Shown here one piece after another: positions 26,084-32,983 of a stretch of 64,000 nucleotides of DNA. The notes beneath the pieces are model-generated. The model was given only the letters and a program-made list of their open reading frames with translations. It had not been told where the DNA came from and did no database searches. Made by a program: the position numbers and the translations under genes. Source of the DNA: Mesorhizobium plurifarium (GTDB lineage: Bacteria > Pseudomonadota > Alphaproteobacteria > Rhizobiales > Rhizobiaceae); NCBI GenBank assembly GCA_000824785.1, contig CCNB01000007.1, positions 124,165 to 188,164 of the forward strand. Reading direction: 5' to 3'. Every line of letters starts with the position of its first letter. Positions within the stretch are counted from its first letter, which is position 1.

Positions 26084-27329
26084 CCGGTTCTCCTTTGCGC
26101 TTCTTGCAGTCTGTGCCACAGGCTCCATGGCCGTGGCGGCCGAGACATCGGCCTACCGGATTTCGCCGGGCGACACGGTCGAGATCGGAATAACCTCCAT
26201 TCCCGACCGGACGCAGCGTGCCGTTGTCCAGATGGATGGCACGATCGTCCTGCCCGAAGCGGGCACGGTCTCGGTCGGCGGTCTGACGCCACCCGAATTG
26301 CAGAGCCGCATGCAAACGATCCTGCCGACCAAGATCTTCCACATCCGCATGCCCGATGGCCGCGAACAGATGGCGGTCGTAAGGCCGAGCGACGTGACGG
26401 CGATCATCGCCGAGTACCGCCCGATCTATGTGACCGGCGATGTGCTCACCCCCGGACAGCAGGCCTACCGTCCGCTAATGACCGTGCGCCAGGCGATCGC
26501 CGTCGCGGGCGGTTTCAGCCTTTTGCGGGCGCGAACCAACCAGCCTGGCCCGGATCCGACGGATCTGCGACGCGATTACGAGATGATCTGGGGAGAATAC
26601 ACCAGGGACTATTTCCACAGCGCGCGCCTGCGCGCGGAGCTCGACAAGCAGGAAAGCTTCGACACGCAGCCTCCGCAAGGATCGCCGCTTTCCCCTGCGC
26701 TCGCGGCGGGGATTGCGAAGGCTGAAGCGGAAGCGCTCAAGCTCTCCCTGGACAACTTCCAGCAAGAGCAGAGCTTTGTCGAAAAGGGCGCCAAGGATGC
26801 CGCCGCGCAGATCGAGACGCTGATGAAGCGCGCGCAGGATGAAGCGGATGGCGTCAAGGCCGATGAAGAGGACCTGGAGCAGGTCACCAAAGCGTTCAAG
26901 GCCGGCAACCTGACGAACAACAGGCTCGCCGACGTCCGGCGCGCCGTCCTGCTGTCGTCCAGCCGGGCGCTGGAAACATCGGTCGAGCTGATGCGAACGC
27001 AGCGTCAGCGGGAAGACTTTGCACGGCAGCTCGAGCGCAACGAGAACCAAAGGCGCATCGGTCTGCTGAACGAACTGCGGGACACCGAGGTTCGCCTTGC
27101 CGACATCGGCACCAGGCTTCGCGCCGCGAGCCAGAAGTTGCAGCCCGTAGGTGCGACCGCCGCGCCTCTTTCCATCGCCGGCGAGACCGTTCGAGCCCAG
27201 ATGACGATCGTTCGCAATGTCGATGGGCAATGGCGCAAGCAGGCCGCCGACGAGGACGCCGAGGTAGCGCCGGGCGATACGATAGAGGTCAGGTTCAGCA
27301 ACGAGCTGGAGAGCGCGGCGGCGCAATAG
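26070..27329 (+). CDS. Polysaccharide export protein (Wza/ExoF-like)
   Basis: Periplasmic/outer-membrane-associated export component. The 419 residues begin with a signal peptide (SRFSFALLAVCATGSMAVAA, cleavage near residue 24), then the polysaccharide export sensor domain starting YRISPGDTVEIGI, a SLBB-like segment (IYVTGDVLTPGQQAYRPLM), and a long coiled-coil region (about 190-370). That extended C-terminus is typical of rhizobial ExoF rather than short Wza. There is no lipobox. ATG 26070 is chosen over an in-frame TTG at 26061 because AAGGAGG (26054-26060) abuts the TTG but is 9 bases from the ATG. The Wzz-like partner is in the first run. Confidence 0.87.
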   Translation: MTSLSRFSFALLAVCATGSMAVAAETSAYRISPGDTVEIGITSIPDRTQRAVVQMDGTIVLPEAGTVSVGGLTPPELQSRMQTILPTKIFHIRMPDGREQMAVVRPSDVTAIIAEYRPIYVTGDVLTPGQQAYRPLMTVRQAIAVAGGFSLLRARTNQPGPDPTDLRRDYEMIWGEYTRDYFHSARLRAELDKQESFDTQPPQGSPLSPALAAGIAKAEAEALKLSLDNFQQEQSFVEKGAKDAAAQIETLMKRAQDEADGVKADEEDLEQVTKAFKAGNLTNNRLADVRRAVLLSSSRALETSVELMRTQRQREDFARQLERNENQRRIGLLNELRDTEVRLADIGTRLRAASQKLQPVGATAAPLSIAGETVRAQMTIVRNVDGQWRKQAADEDAEVAPGDTIEVRFSNELESAAAQ

Positions 27330-27386
27330 CGCCGGCGCTTCTGCACCATTCGGCGAGAGTGCTGGATCCGGTTGTGGAGGCAAGTC

Positions 27387-28079
27387 TTGAGCCAGGACGT
27401 CGATGTCGCGGATGCCTATAGCAGAGGCAGCGCGATCTTCATGGGAATGGAGATGCTTGTCGCATCCGGCGCGCTTGTGCCGAGACCGGAGACGGAGTTG
27501 CTGGGCTCGACCGCCGTCGACGTGTTGCAGCAAATGAACCTGCCGGCGCCGCGGGTGATCGACATGTGCTGCGGGGCCGGCAATCTTGCCTGTGCGATCG
27601 CCCGCCAGGTTCCGACGGCGCAGGTCTGGGCAAGCGATCTCACCGATGGATGTGTCGCGGTGGCGTGCCGGAATGTCGCCCACCATGGACTGGCCGGTCG
27701 GGTGTCGGTCCTACAGGGCGATCTGTTCGACGCTCTCTCCACCTTGGTGCCTCAGGGCACCATTGATGTTGTCGTGTGCAATCCGCCCTACATCTCGGAG
27801 AAGCGGCTGGAGGGCGACCGCTCGCATCTGGTCGCGCTCGAGCCGCGTGAGGCCTTCGCGGCCGGGCCTTACGGCATCGCCATCCACATGCGCGTGGTGA
27901 GGGATGCCTTGCGGTATCTGCGGCCGGGCGGAGCCCTCCTGTTCGAGGTTGGCCTTGGCCAGGACCGCCAGGTGGCAAGCCTGCTGGAGCGCAGCAAAGG
28001 CTATGAGGACATCGGCGTCGTCACCAACCGCGCCGGCGAGGCGCGTGTCGTGCTCGGATACGCCAAGATGCAGCCCTGA
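27387..28079 (+). CDS. HemK/PrmC-like class I SAM methyltransferase
   Basis: The 230-residue protein carries the HemK-family hallmarks: LVPRPETELL near residue 30, the SAM-binding motif VIDMCCGAGNLACA at about 57-70, and the catalytic NPPY motif in VVCNPPYISEKR near 135. It lacks the N-terminal helical domain with which PrmC recognises release factors, so a housekeeping role is unlikely. NPPY enzymes methylate amide or amine nitrogens, which is notable beside amide-forming enzymes on the other strand. A TTG at 27387 is taken as start because GGAGG (27376-27380) lies 6 bases before it. The gene converges on the acyl carrier protein gene with 18 bases between stops. Confidence 0.78.
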   Translation: MSQDVDVADAYSRGSAIFMGMEMLVASGALVPRPETELLGSTAVDVLQQMNLPAPRVIDMCCGAGNLACAIARQVPTAQVWASDLTDGCVAVACRNVAHHGLAGRVSVLQGDLFDALSTLVPQGTIDVVVCNPPYISEKRLEGDRSHLVALEPREAFAAGPYGIAIHMRVVRDALRYLRPGGALLFEVGLGQDRQVASLLERSKGYEDIGVVTNRAGEARVVLGYAKMQP

Positions 28080-28097
28080 GCGCCTCGCGGGTCGGGC

Positions 28098-28373
28098 TCA
28101 TCCCCTCTTGCGCGCGATGAACTGCGCTATGCCCTGGATGGAATCGAGGTTCTCGGGGAGCAACTCACTGTCTTCCACGGCGATGCCGAAAGTCTCCTCG
28201 ATGAAGCCGATGATCTCGAGCACGCCTGTGGAATCGACGATGCCCTGATCGAGCAGTGATTCCGTGGCGCTGAGCGATTTCACGTCGGCGATGTAGAAGT
28301 TCGAAGCCAGGAAATCGCGGATTTGTTTGGTGTAGATGTCGCCCGAGGGCTTCGTTGCCAAAAAATTATCCAT
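28098..28373 (-). CDS. Acyl/peptidyl carrier protein
   Basis: The 91-residue acidic protein has the phosphopantetheine attachment motif in GIVDSTGVLEII, with Ser48 as the likely attachment site, followed by the usual helix (IGFIEETFGIAVEDSELLPE) and a C-terminal helix. ATG 28373 follows AGGGTGG on the minus strand. It is not the fatty-acid ACP (different motif context and genomic setting). It is the last gene of the five-gene NRPS-like operon and follows the AMP ligase by 49 bases; the ligase probably loads it with an acyl or aminoacyl group (inference). Confidence 0.88.
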   Translation of the reverse strand: MDNFLATKPSGDIYTKQIRDFLASNFYIADVKSLSATESLLDQGIVDSTGVLEIIGFIEETFGIAVEDSELLPENLDSIQGIAQFIARKRG

Positions 28374-28422
28374 AACCACCCTTCCGATAAAACTGAATAC
28401 GATCCGCGCCGTCCAACAGGCG

Positions 28423-29976
28423 CTACGAGAGAGCCACCTTCTTGAGTTTCCCTGTATCCGTCCTCGGCAGGCTGGGCACGATGACGATGGACTTCGGAAC
28501 CATGAAGTTCTCCAGCCGCTTCTGGCATTCCATCCGAAGCTGCCGCTCACCGACAATGCGGCCTTGCTCGATCACGACGAAGGCCTTCACGGCTTGGCCG
28601 AGAAGCTCGTCAGGCACGCCAACCACCGCAGCCTCCTTGACGCCCGGAATGTTCATCAGCACGTTTTCCACTTCCTTGGGCGCAACCTTCTCGCCCCGCG
28701 ATTTTATGATCTCGTCGCCGCGGCCGATGAAATAGAGATAGCCCTCCTCATCAATCCGGCAGTAGTCGCCGGTGTAGAGCACCTGCTCGCCTGGCAAGGG
28801 GCCGGGCTTGAGCTTCCTGGCAGTCGCTTCCGGTTTGCCCCAGTAGCCCTTCATCACCGTCGCGCCACGGATGACAAGCTGGCCGACAGTTCCGGGTTCG
28901 ACGCGTCGGTCATTGTCGTCGACGATCCACATCTCGGTGTTCGGGATCGCGATCCCCACGCTCAGCGGTTTTCGTTCGAGATCTTCCGGCGGCAGATAGG
29001 TGCAGCGCTTGCACTCGGTGAGGCCGTACATCGAATAGATGCGGGCGTCTTTAAACAGCTCCCTGAGCATGGTGATGTGCTTGAGCGGCAGGGCGGCCGC
29101 CGTGTTGGTGACATAGCGGATGCTCGAGAAGTCGTGATCCTTCAGCGACTTGAGCTCCGCCAGCGAGGCGAAGATGGTGGGCACGCCGGGGAAGCCCGTG
29201 ATCCTCTCGTCTTTGATGACCTGAAGGATCTGCGCCGGAAACGCGAAGGAGCGCTCGAGAACCAGCCGCGCGCCGGTGCGGAACGCCATCAGCATCTGGT
29301 AGAGGCCATAGTCGAAGGCGAGGGGCAGGACATCGAGGATCACCTCGTCTTCGCGAAGCTCCAGATATGAGGCTATCGAGGTGCATGCCGTCGTCATATT
29401 GCGGTGCGTCAGCATCACGCCCTTGGGCTCGCCCGTGGATCCGGACGTGTAGATGATGGCGGCGAGATCGATGTCGATCGATTTGCGTGCCGGCGCGACG
29501 GGATTTCTCTCGGCCGCCGCTTCCCAGCGCATCGCGTGCGGCAGCCGGCTGAGCTCGTCGTCCTCGATCGGCCCTGACACGATCACCTGGCGCAGAGAGC
29601 GACACATATGCGCTGGCTCGCTGAACACGGAGTGCAGATGCCGGTCGGTGATCAGCGCCGCCGGCCGGCAATCATTCAGCAGGTACTCGAGCTTGTCGCT
29701 TTTGGTGAGGGGGTTGACGATGCACACGACGGCGTTTGCCTTCAGCACCGCCCAGAAGCTGACAACCGTCTCGACCGTGTTGTCGGCGAAGATCATCACC
29801 CGATCGCCGCGTTGCACGCCGGCGCGCACCAGGCACTGCCCGATCCCATTGGAACATTCGTCAAGTTCGGCGTAGGTGACACGCCGCCCGTTGCAGACCA
29901 GCGCCACCTTGTCGCCGAGCCGGCCGGCCGAGTGGATCAGATAATCATGCAGGAGCGGTACGGCGCCGTGGATCAT
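28423..29976 (-). CDS. AMP-forming acyl-CoA/acyl-ACP ligase
   Basis: ANL-superfamily enzyme that activates a carboxylate with ATP and passes it to CoA or a carrier protein. The 517 residues have the P-loop-like AIIYTSGSTGEPKGVML at about 165-180, YGLTECKR near 320, the hinge/ribose motif YTGDYCRIDEEG, and the C-terminal lysine context TDTGKLKKVALS. The N-terminus (LLHDYLIHSAGRLGDKVALV) resembles the acyl-CoA ligases associated with exosortase/PEP-CTERM polysaccharide loci, as far as I recall that family. ATG 29976 overlaps the stop of the upstream asparagine synthase (ATGA). A stand-alone ligase followed by a carrier protein suggests an in-trans loading pair. Confidence 0.88.
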   Translation of the reverse strand: MIHGAVPLLHDYLIHSAGRLGDKVALVCNGRRVTYAELDECSNGIGQCLVRAGVQRGDRVMIFADNTVETVVSFWAVLKANAVVCIVNPLTKSDKLEYLLNDCRPAALITDRHLHSVFSEPAHMCRSLRQVIVSGPIEDDELSRLPHAMRWEAAAERNPVAPARKSIDIDLAAIIYTSGSTGEPKGVMLTHRNMTTACTSIASYLELREDEVILDVLPLAFDYGLYQMLMAFRTGARLVLERSFAFPAQILQVIKDERITGFPGVPTIFASLAELKSLKDHDFSSIRYVTNTAAALPLKHITMLRELFKDARIYSMYGLTECKRCTYLPPEDLERKPLSVGIAIPNTEMWIVDDNDRRVEPGTVGQLVIRGATVMKGYWGKPEATARKLKPGPLPGEQVLYTGDYCRIDEEGYLYFIGRGDEIIKSRGEKVAPKEVENVLMNIPGVKEAAVVGVPDELLGQAVKAFVVIEQGRIVGERQLRMECQKRLENFMVPKSIVIVPSLPRTDTGKLKKVALS

Positions 29977-31994
29977 GCCAACTCCCTTTCGCGATGCTCG
30001 TAGTCGACGTCGATGCTGAGATCTGGGTTCGTCACGCCGGCGGGGCGGGTCGCGACGAACTGCTGATGGAGAAGCTGCGTCGACAGCACGCCAACCAGGG
30101 CCATGTTGTCGGAATTCGACATGTCGCCCCCGCCCGTCCGAGCCCGGCACTTCCCGACCAGCCGGTTCACCGACTGGGGGTCGAAGACGCCGGCCGTCCG
30201 CACCGCCGTTTCGGACAGGGCATCACCAATGTAGGCCGGCGCGCCGTCGGTAAAGAAACTCAGCGCGTTCGGCGCACGGTAGGGCTGCTTCTTCCGGGCG
30301 ACGACCTGCGGCGGCAGGACCGGCGCCGCGACGCGCTTCAGCACGTGCTTCTCGTCGAGGCCGCGCAGCTTGTAGGAATCCGGAAGCGCATTCGCCAAGG
30401 TGACGACGTTGTCGTCGAGGAAGGGAAAGCGGCCCTCGATGGAGTGAGCCATCAGCATCCTGTCGCCTTGCGAGGAGAGCAGGTAGCCCGACATCAGAGT
30501 CCGGATCTCGATATGCTGATCCTGGGCGAGGGGACTCCAGCGCGGAAATTCGGCCGGCAGCGTCGAGAGCAGTTCGCTCACCGCATCGCGGCGCTCGGAG
30601 GCAGCCCGCATATCGGGGCAGAACAGCCGCTTGATGGCGCTGGTCGTGCGCCAGCGCGTGTCATGCGCAAATCCGGCCGCGGCATGGGCCTCGATATTGC
30701 GGCCGAAGAACTGCCGGGCCAGTGCCTGCTGGTGGACCGGCGAGCGTGATAGATATGGATAGAGCCGCTCAAGCAAGCGGGCGCGCTTGATCGACGCCGG
30801 CTGGCGTCCCCAGAAGCGGCGTACCTTGCCCTCGCGGAACAGGTCATAACCGGCAAACATCTCGTCGGCGCCTTCACCGGTCAGCACGACTTTGATGCCG
30901 CGTTCCCGCACGAGCCTCGACAGCAGGAAGAGTGGTGCCGGCGCAGTCCTGAGGATTGGCCGCTCGGTGTGACGGATCACCTCGGGAAAGACTGCGGCTA
31001 TATCGTCGCGGGAAACGACTATCTCGTGGTGTTCGCTCCCAGTGGCGTCCGCGACGAGGCGCTGGAATTCGGTCTCGTCATATTCGGCATCGGCAAAACG
31101 CAGCGAGAAGGTCTGGAAGCGCTCGCCGGCGAAGCGCCTTCCGAGCGTGGCGACAAGGGAGCTGTCGAGTCCGCCTGAAAGATAGCAGCCCACCGGCACA
31201 TCGGCTTGCACGATTCGCAAGGCCGTGGCGCCTTCCAGCATCAGCCGCACTTCCTCCACCGCCTCGCCCAGGGAGCCGCCAAACCGATCCCGGGCCTCGC
31301 CTTCGATTTCCGGAAAGCGCGGTTGCCAGAACGGGTATTCTCGCGCCGCGTCGTTCTCATAGAGGCGCACGTGTCCGGGCGGGAGTTCCCGGATGCCCTG
31401 GAACACGTTCTGCGGAGCAACAGCCGTCCACATGGTGAAGGTTTGATCGATGCCCGCCGGATCGAACGCGCGCGGGATCGACATCTCGGCGGCGAAAATC
31501 GCTTTGACTTCGCTCGCAAAGAACAAGCAGCCGCCATGCTCGCAAAAATGCAGCGGGCAAATGCCGTAGCGATCGCGCGACAGCACCAGCCGGCCCGCAG
31601 CCGGGTCCCAGATCGCCAGCGCCCATTGGCCGTTCATACGCTCAAAGGCTGCCTCGCCCCACTCCCGATAGGCGTGCAGGACGACTTCGGTATCGCTGCG
31701 GGTGCGGAACCGATGGCCGAGGGCGAACAGCCTGTCGCGCAGCTCGAGATAGTTGAAAATCTCACCATTGAAGACGATCCACGCCGGACCATCGGAGTCG
31801 GCGAGGGGTTGCTGCCCGTGCTGAAGATCGACGACCGACAAGCGGGCATGCGCCAGCCCGGCGCGTCTGTCGCGGTAGAGCCCCCGTTCGTCGGGACCGC
31901 GATGCGCAAGCGCGCCGGCCATGCGCAACAATGCCTCGCGCGAAGGCGGTTTGGCGGTGGCGTTCAGCGCCAGTATTCCGGCGATCCCGCACAT
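29973..31994 (-). CDS. Asparagine synthase-like glutamine amidotransferase (second copy)
   Basis: The 673 residues have the class II glutaminase half (Cys2 in MCGIAGILAL, AHRGPDERG, FNGEIFNYLEL) and the AsnB synthetase half (PP-loop YLSGGLDSSLVATL near 275; TGEGADEMFAGYD near 375). It differs clearly from the copy at 9461, so the two are not recent duplicates. The start is fixed by Cys2. It lies 5 bases after the NadE-like gene and overlaps the AMP ligase by four bases. In this operon it probably transfers glutamine-derived nitrogen to an activated carboxylate of the product, as AsnB homologues do in lasso-peptide, polysaccharide and exosortase-type loci (inference). Confidence 0.9.
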   Translation of the reverse strand: MCGIAGILALNATAKPPSREALLRMAGALAHRGPDERGLYRDRRAGLAHARLSVVDLQHGQQPLADSDGPAWIVFNGEIFNYLELRDRLFALGHRFRTRSDTEVVLHAYREWGEAAFERMNGQWALAIWDPAAGRLVLSRDRYGICPLHFCEHGGCLFFASEVKAIFAAEMSIPRAFDPAGIDQTFTMWTAVAPQNVFQGIRELPPGHVRLYENDAAREYPFWQPRFPEIEGEARDRFGGSLGEAVEEVRLMLEGATALRIVQADVPVGCYLSGGLDSSLVATLGRRFAGERFQTFSLRFADAEYDETEFQRLVADATGSEHHEIVVSRDDIAAVFPEVIRHTERPILRTAPAPLFLLSRLVRERGIKVVLTGEGADEMFAGYDLFREGKVRRFWGRQPASIKRARLLERLYPYLSRSPVHQQALARQFFGRNIEAHAAAGFAHDTRWRTTSAIKRLFCPDMRAASERRDAVSELLSTLPAEFPRWSPLAQDQHIEIRTLMSGYLLSSQGDRMLMAHSIEGRFPFLDDNVVTLANALPDSYKLRGLDEKHVLKRVAAPVLPPQVVARKKQPYRAPNALSFFTDGAPAYIGDALSETAVRTAGVFDPQSVNRLVGKCRARTGGGDMSNSDNMALVGVLSTQLLHQQFVATRPAGVTNPDLSIDVDYEHRERELA

Positions 31995-31999
31995 CGGCG

Positions 32000-32983
32000 T
32001 CAGTCCACATCCATCGGCACGGACGGCAAGGGCCTAGCATGCAGATAGCGCGCAGCCCGGCGCTTCGCTTCGATGTCCTTGAAGACCTTCTCGACCTGGC
32101 CGCCGGTCAGGCCCGCAATGGCTGCGACCTCGTCGGCGCATAACCCATGGTTGACGCCATAGAGGCATAGATCCGTCAGATGGTAAGGCAGCGCGAAGTA
32201 GAATTCCTCCTGGCTTTGCGCCATGGAGAATGTATCGGTGGTCGGCGGCCTGCGGCGGATTTCTTCATCCACACCGAGATACTCGGCCAATTGGTAGACC
32301 TGCGTTTTGTACAGGTGCACGATTGGCATGACGTCCGCGATGCCATCGCCTTGCTTGACGAAGAAACCCTGGTCGTATTCGAGCCGGTTCGGCGTTCCGG
32401 CAACAGCGTAGCCCAGGCGATCCGCATGATAATATTCGGTCATCTTGCGGATGCGCTGCTTGTAATTGGTCGCGGCGACGATCTGCAGATAGGCTGCCAA
32501 GGGCAGCCGAACCGTGCTGACCTTGCCTTCCGGATCCTGGACCGTGAGTCGGGTGATGTTGAGGCCTTGGCTCTCCAGAACCGAGGTCAGCACCAGCTTG
32601 CATTTCCATCCTTCGTCATACTCCGGAACGACGGAGCGGATCGCCTCGACCTGCCGGCGATAGGCGCCGATCGCATCGAGCGCCGGGGCGATGTCTTCGA
32701 CCAGAGTATCGATGCCGAGCTGAGCCGCGATGACGCGTCCGAGTCTCAGCGAGTCTCCCGAGGAGTCGCGCTCCGGCATGAAGAGACCCAGCACCTTATC
32801 CTTGCCGAAGGCGCGCACGCACAAGGAGGCTACGACGGAACTGTCGATGCCGCCCGACAGGCCGACCACCACCCCGCGCCGCCGAAGCGTGACCAGAACC
32901 TGCTCGCGCGTCGAAGACACGATGCGGTCCGCCTCCGCGGCTGCGTCCAACGCCAGTGCTTCCTTAGTGAATCCCGAGATCAC
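32000..32983 (-). CDS. NAD synthetase-like ATP-dependent amide ligase
   Basis: The 327 residues belong to the NadE/GuaA-type PP-loop superfamily: VVVGLSGGIDSSVVASLCV at about 38-56 binds ATP pyrophosphate, and ATNYKQRIRKMTEYYHADR with GTPNRLEYDQGFFVKQGDG match NAD synthetase ammonia and substrate loops. There is no CN-hydrolase glutaminase domain, so it must use free ammonia or ammonia from a partner such as the adjacent asparagine synthase. GTG 32983 overlaps the upstream stop as GTGA. The cluster setting argues for a biosynthetic amidation role rather than housekeeping NAD synthesis, though a true NadE activity cannot be excluded. Confidence 0.85.
   Translation of the reverse strand: MISGFTKEALALDAAAEADRIVSSTREQVLVTLRRRGVVVGLSGGIDSSVVASLCVRAFGKDKVLGLFMPERDSSGDSLRLGRVIAAQLGIDTLVEDIAPALDAIGAYRRQVEAIRSVVPEYDEGWKCKLVLTSVLESQGLNITRLTVQDPEGKVSTVRLPLAAYLQIVAATNYKQRIRKMTEYYHADRLGYAVAGTPNRLEYDQGFFVKQGDGIADVMPIVHLYKTQVYQLAEYLGVDEEIRRRPPTTDTFSMAQSQEEFYFALPYHLTDLCLYGVNHGLCADEVAAIAGLTGGQVEKVFKDIEAKRRAARYLHARPLPSVPMDVD

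Noticed and set aside
27387..28079. Annotation as prmC (release factor methyltransferase)
   Set aside because: The N-terminal domain needed for release factor recognition is missing and the gene is not next to prfA.
32000..32983. Annotation as housekeeping NAD synthetase nadE
   Set aside because: The family match is real, but the gene is coupled within an NRPS-like operon; the housekeeping name would over-claim without knowing the rest of the genome.
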